Shown here: piece by piece, positions 1-7,740 of the stretch
How the letters are laid out: each line of letters opens with the position of its first letter
How positions within the stretch are numbered: position 1 is the first letter of the stretch
NCBI RefSeq assembly: GCF_004795835.1
Contig: NZ_CP039249.1
Location: forward strand, 2,207,001 to 2,271,000
From: Sphingomonas sp. PAMC26645
GTDB taxonomy: Bacteria > Pseudomonadota > Alphaproteobacteria > Sphingomonadales > Sphingomonadaceae
Length of the DNA stretch: 64,000 bases
Reading direction: 5' to 3'
Notes under the pieces: generated by a model
What the model was told of the DNA's origin: nothing
What the model saw: only the letters and a program-made list of their open reading frames with translations
Databases searched by the model: none
Program-made: the position numbers and the translations under genes

Positions 1-208
1 CGATCGCCTGTTCGGTCGGGGTGCGCGCGCCCAGCAGGGTGTAGAGCCCGCCGACCACGACAATGCCGTGCACGAAGTTCGAGCCCGACATCAGCGGAGT
101 GTGCAAGATCGCCGGCACATGACCGATGATCACCCAGCCCGCGAACCCGGCGAGCAGGAAGACGTAGAGGGCGACGAAGCCCGTCATGCTGATCTGGAAG
201 TCCATCAT
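1..208 (-). CDS. pntAB: NAD(P) transhydrogenase, alpha subunit part 2 (partial, runs off the left edge)
   Basis: This is the small membrane part of the split alpha subunit of proton-translocating transhydrogenase, which uses the proton gradient to move hydride between NADH and NADP. The visible 69 residues begin MMDFQISMTGFVALYVF, hold a hydrophobic span at about residues 8-28 and a second one entering the window edge, as expected for this roughly 100-residue subunit. A GGAG ribosome site lies just upstream of the double ATG, and the gene starts 11 bases after the pntAA stop, so the two are co-transcribed. The beta subunit should lie to the left, outside the window. The C-terminus cannot be seen. 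Confidence 0.9.
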   Translation of the reverse strand, partial: MMDFQISMTGFVALYVFLLAGFAGWVIIGHVPAILHTPLMSGSNFVHGIVVVGGLYTLLGARTPTEQAI

Positions 209-218
209 CGTCTCCGGT

Positions 219-1352
219 TCACGCGGCTTTGGCAGTGGGGGCGGACGCTGCAGCCGGGTCGCAGAGCTTGCCGGCGTGCGTGAGCGCGGTCTGCCGCAGG
301 ACCTCGTCGGTCCAGTCGATGCTGACGATGTTGTCCTTCATCATGAGCAGCAGCAGATTGTACTGGTTCTTGGCGTAGAGCTCGCTCGCATCGTCGCCGA
401 GCAGCGAGGGGACGTTGAGCGGTGCGACGATCGTCACGCCGCCGACCGTGATCGTTTGCCCCGCTCGGGTGTCCTCGCAATTGCCGCCGCCCTCGGCCGA
501 GAGATCGACGATCACCGCGCCGGCCTTCATCCCGGCGACCTGCGCCTTGCTGATCAGCTTGGGCGAGGCCCGACCCGGGATCGCCGCCGTGGTGATGACG
601 AGGTCCGCGGCCTGAATATGGGCAGTGAGCACCGTGGCAACCTTCGCCTGCTCCTCAGTGGTGAGGGCGCGCGCGTATCCCCCCTTGCCGCGGGCATCGA
701 CGCCGGTCCGCACGAAGCTCGCGCCTAGCGACTGCGCCTGTTCTTCGGTTTCGGGGCGCACGTCATACCCCTCGACCACCGCGCCTAGCCGGTGTGCGGT
801 CGCGATCGCCTCAAGCCCGGCGACGCCGAGACCCATCACCAGCACCTTGGCCGGCCCGATCGTGCCGGCGGCGGTCGTGATCTTGGGCAGCACGCGTGCG
901 AGATGCGTGGCGCCGAGCTGGACCGCATAATAGCCGGCGAGCGCCGACTGGCTCGACAGCGCGTCCATCGCCTGCGCGCGCGAGATCCGCGGCACGCGCT
1001 CCATGGCGAAGCAGGTGATTTCCCGGTCGAGCAAACGCTGGACGAGTGCCGGCTCGTTCTGGGCATAGATGAAGGATACAAGGATCGCGCCTTCCTGCAT
1101 CGCGTCGATCACTTCGAGTGCGGGAGGCTGGACCGACAGCACCACATCGGCGTCGCGTACCATCGCTGCGCGATCGTCGCAGAACGCCACGTCGGCAAAG
1201 GCGCTGTCGGCGAGCTTGATCGCCGCGCCAGCGCCGCTCTCCATGTGGAGCTTGGCGCCGAGCTTGATCAGCTTGGGTGCGACCGATGGGGTCAGCGCGA
1301 CGCGCCGTTCATGCGCGCGCGTTTCCTTGAGAACGGCGAGATTCACGTACAT
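219..1352 (-). CDS. pntAA: NAD(P) transhydrogenase, alpha subunit part 1 (NAD-binding)
   Basis: This soluble domain binds NAD(H) and exchanges hydride with the NADP-binding beta subunit at the inner face of the membrane. The 377-residue protein has the AlaDH/PNT N-terminal fold, beginning with NLAVLKETRAHERRVALTP, and a Rossmann motif GLGVAG at residues 174-179, followed by EGYDVRPETEEQAQSLGA. Length fits the two-gene form of the alpha subunit found in alphaproteobacteria. It lies 60 bases downstream of an aldehyde dehydrogenase on the same strand, with a strong hairpin between them. The pair suggests NADPH supply or NADH disposal when respiration slows. No FixJ-type box precedes this gene directly; the box is upstream of the aldehyde dehydrogenase. 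Confidence 0.95.
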   Translation of the reverse strand: MYVNLAVLKETRAHERRVALTPSVAPKLIKLGAKLHMESGAGAAIKLADSAFADVAFCDDRAAMVRDADVVLSVQPPALEVIDAMQEGAILVSFIYAQNEPALVQRLLDREITCFAMERVPRISRAQAMDALSSQSALAGYYAVQLGATHLARVLPKITTAAGTIGPAKVLVMGLGVAGLEAIATAHRLGAVVEGYDVRPETEEQAQSLGASFVRTGVDARGKGGYARALTTEEQAKVATVLTAHIQAADLVITTAAIPGRASPKLISKAQVAGMKAGAVIVDLSAEGGGNCEDTRAGQTITVGGVTIVAPLNVPSLLGDDASELYAKNQYNLLLLMMKDNIVSIDWTDEVLRQTALTHAGKLCDPAAASAPTAKAA

Positions 1353-1382
1353 CTGAAATTCCGTGTGCTGAAGGGCCGAGGG

Positions 1383-1405
1383 CGGGCGGGGACGGGCCCC
1401 GCCCG
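1383..1405 (-). terminator. GC-rich hairpin between aldehyde dehydrogenase and pntAA
   Basis: A perfect 9-base stem CGGGCGGGG / CCCCGCCCG with a 5-base loop sits in the 60-base gap between two same-strand genes. There is no T-run after it, so it may be an attenuator or an RNA-stabilising hairpin rather than a full terminator. It may allow different transcript levels of the dehydrogenase and the transhydrogenase. Confidence 0.45.
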
Positions 1406-1412
1406 GACACGT

Positions 1413-2795
1413 TCAGGCGGGCGCGGCCATCTTCGCGACGCGGACCAGCTTCTTGTTGACGAACTGCTGGATGCCCATGTCGCCGAGCTCGCGGCCATAC
1501 CCTGAGTTCTTGATACCACCGAACGGCAGCTCGGCATCGGTCCAGTCGATGTTGTTGATGAACATCATGCCCGTCTCGACCGCGCTGGCGACGCGGCGGC
1601 CGCGCGCCTCGTCCTGGGTCCACACCGACCCGCCAAGCCCGAAGTCGGAATCGTTGGCGAGCGCGATCGCTGCAGCCTCGTCCTTCACGCGGTAAAAGGA
1701 GGCGACGGGGCCGAAGAACTCGTCGCGGAAGGCAGGGTTGTCGGGCGCGATGTCGGTCAGGATCGTCGGCTGCATGAACGATCCCGGTCGATCGACGCGC
1801 TTGCCACCGATCAGCACTTTCGCACCAGCGGCGACGGCAGCGTCGACTTGGCCGAGCAGCTGGACCAACGCTGGTTCACTCGAGAGCGGCCCTAGGGTGG
1901 TGGTCTCGTCGAGCGGGTCGCCCGCCTTGAGCGCCGACAGCACGGCCTGGAAGCGCGCGAGGAACGCATCGGCGACCGACTCCACGACGATGAAGCGCTT
2001 GGCGGCGCAACAGGTCTGGCCGGTATTGTACATCCGCCCCCACACCGCCCAGGGAATGGTGTGGTCGAGATCGGCGTCGTCGAGCACGATGAACGCGTCG
2101 CTGCCGCCCAATTCCATCGACGAGATCTTCAGGTTCTTGCCCGCGCGCGCCGCGATGCTCTGTCCGGCAGCGACGCTACCTGTCAGCGCGACGCCCTTGA
2201 CGCGGGGATCGTCGATGATCCGGTTGGACTGGTCGTGTGAGATCAGGAGGTTGGTATAGAGGCCGGCCGGCGCACCCGCCTCGATCAGCAACTGCTCGAA
2301 GGCGATCGCGCACCGCGGAACGATTCCGGCATGCTTCACTACCAGCACATTGCCAGCCATCAGATGCGGGCCAGCGATCCGCGCCAGCTGGTAATAGGGG
2401 AAATTCCACGGCTCGACGCAGAAGATCACGCCGATCGGGCTGCTCTCCATATGCGCTTCGCCGACGGTCGGGTCGAGCTTGACGGGGGCCAGGAAGCGCT
2501 CGGCATTCTTGGCGTAATAGGCGAGGATTCGCGCGCTGAACTCCACTTCGCCGCGCGCCTCGCCGATACGCTTGCCCATCTCGAGCGTCATCGTGTGAGC
2601 GAAGGTATCGACCTGCGCGTGGAGCAGCTCAGCAGCCTTGTTGAGAATCGTTGCGCGCTCGGCATAGCTCTTCAGACGCCAGCCCTCGTAGCAGGTCTGC
2701 GCCGTCGCGAGCTTCGTCTCCAGCTCCGCGTCGGCAATGTCCGCGAAGCTCTGCAGCGTCTTCCCATCGAACGGATTGAGGCTTTGATAGGTCAT
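1413..2795 (-). CDS. NAD(P)-dependent aldehyde dehydrogenase, succinate-semialdehyde type
   Basis: It oxidises an aldehyde, probably succinate semialdehyde, to the acid with reduction of NAD(P). The start MTYQSLNPFDGK was chosen because AGAAGGAAG lies just upstream; a longer frame has no such site. The 460-residue protein shows the family's landmarks: EPWNFPYYQ at about 128-136, the catalytic glutamate in MELGGSDAF (E228) and the catalytic cysteine in NTGQTCCAAKRF (C262). This short, GabD/Sad-like form lacks extra domains. It heads a minus-strand operon with pntAA and pntAB. A FixJ-type box reading toward it lies about 125 bases upstream, suggesting low-oxygen induction. The substrate is inferred from general similarity only. 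Confidence 0.9.
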   Translation of the reverse strand: MTYQSLNPFDGKTLQSFADIADAELETKLATAQTCYEGWRLKSYAERATILNKAAELLHAQVDTFAHTMTLEMGKRIGEARGEVEFSARILAYYAKNAERFLAPVKLDPTVGEAHMESSPIGVIFCVEPWNFPYYQLARIAGPHLMAGNVLVVKHAGIVPRCAIAFEQLLIEAGAPAGLYTNLLISHDQSNRIIDDPRVKGVALTGSVAAGQSIAARAGKNLKISSMELGGSDAFIVLDDADLDHTIPWAVWGRMYNTGQTCCAAKRFIVVESVADAFLARFQAVLSALKAGDPLDETTTLGPLSSEPALVQLLGQVDAAVAAGAKVLIGGKRVDRPGSFMQPTILTDIAPDNPAFRDEFFGPVASFYRVKDEAAAIALANDSDFGLGGSVWTQDEARGRRVASAVETGMMFINNIDWTDAELPFGGIKNSGYGRELGDMGIQQFVNKKLVRVAKMAAPA

Positions 2796-2920
2796 GCGAG
2801 CTTCCTTCTGGAACGAACCTGGGGGCGCGCCGCAGCACGTCGATCCCATCCTGCAAAATCGGGGCACGCCGGTATGGCGTTGATCGTCCGCCGATTTAGG
2901 CTTCTGCTGGGGCCGCGGTG

Positions 2921-2940
2921 CAGCCTCGGGAACTACCTAC
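2921..2940 (-). promoter_or_regulatory. FixJ-type box 1
   Basis: Reads GTAGGTAGTTCCCGAGGCTG on the minus strand, toward the aldehyde dehydrogenase-pntAA-pntAB operon. It fits TNNGTASTTYCCGA exactly and ends about 125 bases before the start codon. Confidence 0.75.
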
Positions 2941-2981
2941 AGATCACCTGATCCTCGATCGATGCAGCTCTGAGGATCGGA

Positions 2982-3000
2982 TGCGTAGTTCCCGAGGCTG
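2982..3000 (+). promoter_or_regulatory. FixJ-type box 2
   Basis: Reads TGCGTAGTTCCCGAGGCTG on the plus strand, toward the flavodoxin-like quinone reductase starting about 112 bases on. It mirrors box 1. Confidence 0.75.
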
Positions 3001-3111
3001 AGCACTTCATCCCGGCTCACCTATCCTGCAGCTTGCAACGGCGATCTGCCGCTCGCGCGAACACGCCGATCTTCGGCGCGGGCGATGCGACGCAGAGGGT
3101 CAGGAGACGAC

Positions 3112-3816
3112 ATGACATCCATCGCGCAATTCGCCCCGGCATCGGCAATGCAGCCCCTGCCAGAAAACAACCAGCATCGGGGAGGCCGTCACGCCGTAAT
3201 CGTGTGCAACCCCGACCGGCATAGCTTCGATCATTCAATTGCGTTGCGCTACGCTGAGACGGTACGAATTGCAGGGCACGACGCTGTGATCCGCGATCTC
3301 TATGCGATGGGCTTCGATCCGGTGCTCAAGATTGACGAGCAGCCCTCCGACCAGGCATTCGCGCCAGCTCGTGATGTCGCGCGGGAATTACAGGAACTGG
3401 CCGGCTGCGAGGTTTTCGTGCTGGTCTATCCGATCTGGTTCGGCACCCCGCCGGCAATGCTGAAGGGCTATATCGAGCGCGTGCTAGGAGCCGGTGTCAG
3501 GCCGCAGACAGTACACGAGGGCGGCCCGACCGCATTGCTCGGCCACAAGACGCTGCTGAGCTTTACGACATCTGCCACCACCAACGTGTGGCTTGACGAG
3601 CAGGGCCAGCCGATGGCCCTGCGTCAGGTGGTCGACCTGTATCTCGTTCATGCCTTTGGCATGCGGAAGCAGTCACACGTCAGCTTTGACCATATCACCG
3701 CGGACATGAGCGATCATTTCGCTCAGCAATATCTGCTTGAGGTCGAGGAAGAAGCGAAGCGCGTCTGCGTCGAGATCAGTGCGCTTTCGAATGGGGCCGG
3801 CCGCGCTCAGGGATGA
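3112..3816 (+). CDS. NAD(P)H:quinone oxidoreductase, flavodoxin-like fold (paralogue 1)
   Basis: Flavin-dependent two-electron reductase of the NQO/MdaB/KefF group, which passes hydride from NAD(P)H to quinones in the cytoplasm. An AGGAG site sits 6 bases before the ATG. The 234-residue protein has an early strand HAVIVCNPDRHSFDHSIA (FMN phosphate site), the motif VFVLVYPIWFGTPPAMLKGYIERV (typical active-site loop) and FTTSATT. It resembles the product starting at position 4520 closely in all three regions, so the two are paralogues flanking a YoaK-like gene. A FixJ-type box lies upstream, so it is a good candidate for low-oxygen induction. It may drain reducing power to quinones or prevent one-electron chemistry. 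Confidence 0.88.
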   Translation: MTSIAQFAPASAMQPLPENNQHRGGRHAVIVCNPDRHSFDHSIALRYAETVRIAGHDAVIRDLYAMGFDPVLKIDEQPSDQAFAPARDVARELQELAGCEVFVLVYPIWFGTPPAMLKGYIERVLGAGVRPQTVHEGGPTALLGHKTLLSFTTSATTNVWLDEQGQPMALRQVVDLYLVHAFGMRKQSHVSFDHITADMSDHFAQQYLLEVEEEAKRVCVEISALSNGAGRAQG

Positions 3817-4469
3817 TCGAGCCGGCGCGCGGCGGCGGACAACGCCAACAACACGATCACGGGCAGCCACAACGCTGAAATTCCGACGTAGGGATAGAGC
3901 AACGCTCCGGACAAGGCGCCTGTCGCGAGGCTCAGCCACTGCGCGAGGTAGGGAAGCCAGGCCCAGCGCTCGCCGCCAGCGACCGCACCGGCAAGCCGCT
4001 GGCCGAGCTTGACGAGCGTACCGGTCATATAGGTTAGGCCGATCTGCACGTCGCCGTCGCGTTCGAACACGGCATTCTCGGCGCCCATCACCAGAGCCAT
4101 CGCGGTGAACGCGAGCGTGCGTCCGCCGACGGTGTGCAGCGCGATCGCCGCTGCGAGAAGAGTGGCCACGACGAGCAATACCCATGTGCGCCGATGGCGG
4201 CCGGCGATCCGGCTGATCGTGGACCCGAGGATCACTCCGAGGACGAACGTGCCGATCAACCCGATAGCGACCAGTCCGTCGTGCGCGCGGTCCGCGAGGC
4301 CAACCCCCATGCGCGTCGTGTTGCCGCTCATGAACGATACAAAGAAACCGCCGAGGGCGAGAAAACCGACCGCATCGACGAAGCCGGCGACACAGGAGGC
4401 AACGCCCGCGAACGCACGCACGCGAGGCGCTAGACGGTTCACCGGCCAAGGCCTGTACGTAAACTCCAC
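3807..4469 (-). CDS. YoaK/DUF1275 family membrane protein
   Basis: Integral membrane protein of the DUF1275 family; the function is unknown. The 220-residue product has about six hydrophobic segments and the family motifs GFVDAVGFLALGGFFVSFMSGNTT near residues 29-52 and TYMTGTLVKLGQRL near 145-158. The proposed start is GTG; an internal start cannot be excluded. Its end overlaps the end of the convergent quinone reductase by 10 bases. It is divergent from the second quinone reductase with only 50 bases between the start codons. A sequence GTACGTAAACTCC in this gap loosely resembles the FixJ-type box but does not fit the consensus. Confidence 0.85.
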   Translation of the reverse strand: MEFTYRPWPVNRLAPRVRAFAGVASCVAGFVDAVGFLALGGFFVSFMSGNTTRMGVGLADRAHDGLVAIGLIGTFVLGVILGSTISRIAGRHRRTWVLLVVATLLAAAIALHTVGGRTLAFTAMALVMGAENAVFERDGDVQIGLTYMTGTLVKLGQRLAGAVAGGERWAWLPYLAQWLSLATGALSGALLYPYVGISALWLPVIVLLALSAAARRLDHP

Positions 4470-4519
4470 AAGCGCAAGCTCTCGCGTTGGTGGCTAAGTC
4501 GGTTCATCGGAGATTTTCC

Positions 4520-5191
4520 ATGAACACCGCAACCCATGCCCCGCTTCGCCATGTCGTCGTATTGGGCCATCCCGCTACCCATAGCTTCAACCGCGCGATT
4601 GCCGAGCGCTATTGCGAGGTCGTCCGCGATTGCGGGCAGGAGGTCGTGTTGCGCGACCTCTACGCTCTCGACTTCGATCCCCGCCTGCACGCCGACAGAC
4701 TCCCCGGCCTTCCGACAAATCATCTTTCGGGAGATGTGTCGCGCGAGCTCGGACTTTTGTACGGGGCCGACGTAATCGTGTTCATCTATCCTCTGTGGTT
4801 CGGCATGCCGCCAGCAATTATCAAGGGCTATGTCGATCGAGTGCTCGGGGAGGCGCTGACGCCGCGCGATATCAAGAACCACATCCCGGACGCGATTCTG
4901 AACGGCAAGCGTTTTGCGACCTTTTCGACGTCGGCCACGACGCGGGCCTGGCTCGAAGAGCAGGGGCAGTGGCAATCGTTGCATCAGGCGTTCGACGCCT
5001 ATCTCCTGTCGATCTTCGGCATGCGCGATGGCGGCCACACCCATTTCGACGCGATCGTCGATCCGCTCGATCAACTCTACGCGGCTGAGACGTTGTTTGC
5101 GGTCGAAGAGAAAGCCCGTGTCCTGTGCAGCACGGCCTTGGCCGAGCGCCACGCGGCCGCTGTGGAAAGTCTTTTCGTCGATCGGGGGTAA
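4520..5191 (+). CDS. NAD(P)H:quinone oxidoreductase, flavodoxin-like fold (paralogue 2)
   Basis: Second flavodoxin-like quinone reductase, 223 residues. It starts at ATG with GGAG 7 bases upstream. Shared features with paralogue 1 include VVVLGHPATHSFNRAIAERY, a conserved VVLRDLYALDFDP stretch, VFIYPLWFGMPPAIIKGYVDRVLG and FSTSATTRAWLEEQGQ. The copies likely arose by local duplication and then diverged. Unlike paralogue 1, no exact FixJ-type box precedes it, so the two could be expressed under different conditions. The acceptor is unknown. Confidence 0.87.
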   Translation: MNTATHAPLRHVVVLGHPATHSFNRAIAERYCEVVRDCGQEVVLRDLYALDFDPRLHADRLPGLPTNHLSGDVSRELGLLYGADVIVFIYPLWFGMPPAIIKGYVDRVLGEALTPRDIKNHIPDAILNGKRFATFSTSATTRAWLEEQGQWQSLHQAFDAYLLSIFGMRDGGHTHFDAIVDPLDQLYAAETLFAVEEKARVLCSTALAERHAAAVESLFVDRG

Positions 5192-5228
5192 CGAACGACC
5201 GATGCCGTGGGACGGTGACCCGCCGCGT

Positions 5229-6176
5229 TTACGGTCCATCGGTCGCGATGACGGTGAGAGGCTCGCCGGTGCCCGCATCCTTCAGCGTGTCGCGGGTGAT
5301 CAGCAAGGTCGTGCCCGGCGTAAGGACCGTCTCCAACAACGCGCCGAACCCCGGAGGAAGATGTCCTTTGGCCTCGTCCTCCGGCGAAAGCTCGGCCGAG
5401 GCACCCGGAGCCTGTCCGGGTAACGGCAGACGAAGCCAATGCGCGCCGCTGGCATCCCTCGATCCCAGCGTGAAGGCTTCGGTCACGGTAACCGGGTCGT
5501 CGACGGCAATATCACTGGAACCGATCTCGACGCCGTTCCGCAGAACGATCAATCGCCGGTCGCGACCGCTCACGACTATTGAGACCGGGCCGGTCGGGGC
5601 ACGCTCGGGGTGCCAGACGAAGGGGCTCGCGGCTGCTTCGGCCTTCCCTGAGAGAAGCGGAGGGGTGGGCACCGCGACCGGCACCGCGGCATCGTCGGTG
5701 ATGACCACCGTCATGCCCAAGCGCGTTATTCCATAGAGCAATTTGGCGAAGGCACGGGGAAGACGGATGCAGCCATGCGACGCCGGATAGCCGGGAAGAT
5801 TGCCGGCGTGCATCGCGATGCCACCCCAGGTCAGGCGTTGCATGAAAGGCATCGGCGCGTCGGAGTAGAGGTTCGACTTATGATCCACCGCTTTTTGCAG
5901 CACGGTGAAGACGCCCGTCGGCGTCGCGTGACCGCGCGTGCCGCTCGAAATCGTCGACACGCCGATCGGAACGCCGTTCCGATAGGCGTAGGCCCGCTGC
6001 GTCTTCAAGCTGACGATGACGGTGACAGGACCCTCGGGTGCGATCTGGGGTGCCCATAAGAACTCGCCCGGCTTCATGCGTTCGATCTGTCCGTCCACTG
6101 CAACGGGCAGGCTCTGCCCGATGGCGGCCGTCGTGCTGGCCAGGGCGACAAGTATCGCGACGAGCCGGACGCTCAC
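5229..6176 (-). CDS. L,D-transpeptidase (YkuD domain) with signal peptide
   Basis: Cross-links peptidoglycan stem peptides (3-3 bonds) or attaches proteins to the wall in the periplasm. The GTG start overlaps the stop of the small gene before it (GTGA), indicating translational coupling. Residues 1-20 form a signal peptide (hydrophobic run ending TAAIGQS). The YkuD domain covers about 50-157, with H123 and the catalytic cysteine in SHGCIRL (C136). The C-terminal half, about 190-315, repeats a weaker version of the domain's first strands (PVSIVVSGRDRRLIVLRNG against PVTVIVSLKTQRAYAYRNG) without the cysteine, so it looks like a degenerate second copy or a substrate-binding domain. Wall remodelling in slow-growing or dormant cells would fit the context. 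Confidence 0.9.
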   Translation of the reverse strand: MSVRLVAILVALASTTAAIGQSLPVAVDGQIERMKPGEFLWAPQIAPEGPVTVIVSLKTQRAYAYRNGVPIGVSTISSGTRGHATPTGVFTVLQKAVDHKSNLYSDAPMPFMQRLTWGGIAMHAGNLPGYPASHGCIRLPRAFAKLLYGITRLGMTVVITDDAAVPVAVPTPPLLSGKAEAAASPFVWHPERAPTGPVSIVVSGRDRRLIVLRNGVEIGSSDIAVDDPVTVTEAFTLGSRDASGAHWLRLPLPGQAPGASAELSPEDEAKGHLPPGFGALLETVLTPGTTLLITRDTLKDAGTGEPLTVIATDGP

Positions 6177-6448
6177 TGTGGTTGCTGCATCATTGGCGGC
6201 AATGCGAAGGGCGACACCAGCCCGACAAGCGTCGACGTCAGCGGTGAGGACTGTCGGTCGAAGGAAATCGACCCAAGAGTCCGCCCCTCACGTGTCTCGA
6301 TAATTGTCTCGAGGCGTGTGGCGTACCGGGCTGCGAGATCCTCGTGGACAGTGCGTGCGCAACGGTCAGCGGCCGCGCGCGCCATGCGCAGCGACTGCAC
6401 GACGCGCTGCTGCACATACCGGAATTCCGCATTTTCGATATACATCAT
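6173..6448 (-). CDS. Small uncharacterised protein coupled to the L,D-transpeptidase
   Basis: A 91-residue product that I do not recognise. It starts with two adjacent methionines after a clear AGGAAATC ribosome site, and its stop overlaps the GTG of the transpeptidase, so the pair form an operon. The N-terminal 60 residues are rich in Arg and Ala and likely helical (YVQQRVVQSLRMARAAADR); the C-terminus is proline- and methionine-rich (PFALPPMMQQPQ). No signal peptide or membrane span is clear. A FixJ-type box lies about 105 bases upstream but in the reverse orientation compared with most others. Confidence 0.6.
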   Translation of the reverse strand: MMYIENAEFRYVQQRVVQSLRMARAAADRCARTVHEDLAARYATRLETIIETREGRTLGSISFDRQSSPLTSTLVGLVSPFALPPMMQQPQ

Positions 6449-6552
6449 GATTTCCTGGCTCGCCGCCGGTCTCGGCTCGCGATCGAGTATGTCGGTAGAG
6501 TGGGCGGTGCCGATCGTCTGGCATCGGAAAACACGTACCCGACCCGCGCACC

Positions 6553-6569
6553 TGCGTACTTTCCGATCC
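6553..6569 (+). promoter_or_regulatory. FixJ-type box 3 (atypical orientation)
   Basis: Reads TGCGTACTTTCCGATCC on the plus strand, toward the 3' end of the convergent ackA gene, where no plus-strand gene is visible. On the other side it sits about 105 bases upstream of the small protein-transpeptidase operon, a normal distance but inverted. Confidence 0.6.
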
Positions 6570-6651
6570 TAGGAGGTGCAGGCCGGGGTCGCCTATCGCC
6601 GTGCCAACGCGACATGCGGGTTCGGCGCGATGCTTTTGCGTCCGTCTAACC

Positions 6652-7740
6652 TCAGACTTGCGCGCCGTCCTGTGCCATAATGGCGACGCAGTGGCGGGCG
6701 ATCTGTGCATTCTCTTTGGCGGGAACCACGCGGACCGCAAAGTCGCCCGCCCATTTCAGACGCGCGCAGATCGCTGATCGTACGTGCGCGTCATGTTCTC
6801 CGATACCGCCGGTGAAGGCGAGCAGGTCGATCCCGCCCAGCGCTGCGATCATGCCGGCAACCTGTTTGCTTGCCGAGTAGCAGAACATATCGACGGCAAG
6901 CCGCGCGTCCGCCTCCTCGCTCGCCTTTTCCTCGAGTACGCGCATGTCGCCCGAGCAGCCGGAGATACCGAAAAGCCCTGACTGCTGGTCGATCAGCTGC
7001 TCGAGCGACGTCGCATCCAGCTTCTTTTCCCGCATGAGGAAGAGCAGGACGCCCGGGTCGAGATCGCCGCTACGCGTTCCCATGATCACACCGCCCGATG
7101 GGGTCAGTCCCATGCTCGTATCGATCGATCGTCCGCCCTTTATCGCGGTGATGCTCGCGCCATTGCCGAGATGGGCGAGGACCACGCGGTCAGGCAGATC
7201 TGGCCTCAGCGCCTCCACCGCGGATTCGCACGACAGGCCGTGAAAGCCATAGCGCCGCACGCCTTCGCTCCGCAGGGCGCGCGGAAGCGGCAAGGTATAG
7301 GCGAGTTCCGGGAGAGTCGCGTGGAACGCGGTATCGAAACAGGCGATCTGTGGGAGTGTCGGATAGTGCGCGACTGCCTGGTGAATCAACGCCAGCGAGG
7401 CTGGATCGTGGAGCGGCGCGAAGATCGCTGCCGCCTCGAGATGCAGCAGCACGGCGGAATCGATCCGACAATGTGCGGTGAGATTGGGTCCGCCATGGAC
7501 GATCCGGTGACCGATCGCGACCGGCGCTGGCAATGCATTCTTCGCAATGAGACGATCGATCCGCTCGAAGGGATTTTCGTCTTTTGAGCCCGTTTCGATG
7601 TCGTCGGTTAGGAGCTCCGACAGTTGGGAGGCGCCGACCTCGTACAGGCCAATCTTCAGCGAGGAGGATCCGCTGTTGAGCACCAGCACGACTGCGCCCG
7701 GATCGGCGGAGTTGCGTTTCGTGGTCATGGCCATGTTCAT
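6652..7740 (-). CDS. ackA: Acetate kinase
   Basis: Converts acetyl phosphate and ADP to acetate and ATP by substrate-level phosphorylation. The 362-residue protein is slightly short for the family (about 400) but keeps the blocks VLNSGSSSLKIGLY, AIGHRIVHGG, CFDTAFHATLP, LAHLGNGASITAI, PSGGVIMGTRSGDLDPGV and FTGGIGEHD. Its ATG overlaps the stop of the aldolase gene (ATGA), so it is translated with the upstream phosphoketolase and aldolase. Together they form a short route from sugar phosphates to acetate plus ATP that does not need respiration. It is last in the operon led by FixJ-type box 4. No pta gene is visible nearby; acetyl phosphate would come straight from phosphoketolase. Confidence 0.95.
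   Translation of the reverse strand: MNMAMTTKRNSADPGAVVLVLNSGSSSLKIGLYEVGASQLSELLTDDIETGSKDENPFERIDRLIAKNALPAPVAIGHRIVHGGPNLTAHCRIDSAVLLHLEAAAIFAPLHDPASLALIHQAVAHYPTLPQIACFDTAFHATLPELAYTLPLPRALRSEGVRRYGFHGLSCESAVEALRPDLPDRVVLAHLGNGASITAIKGGRSIDTSMGLTPSGGVIMGTRSGDLDPGVLLFLMREKKLDATSLEQLIDQQSGLFGISGCSGDMRVLEEKASEEADARLAVDMFCYSASKQVAGMIAALGGIDLLAFTGGIGEHDAHVRSAICARLKWAGDFAVRVVPAKENAQIARHCVAIMAQDGAQV

Larger units (their letters stand above)
2796..3111. promoter_or_regulatory. Divergent promoter region with two FixJ-type boxes
   Basis: This 316-base gap separates the minus-strand aldehyde dehydrogenase from the plus-strand quinone reductase. It carries two motif copies facing outward, about 41 bases apart, which share the flank GAGGCTG and so form an inverted repeat. 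Each box reads toward its own gene. No coding frame is convincing in the gap. Confidence 0.7.
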
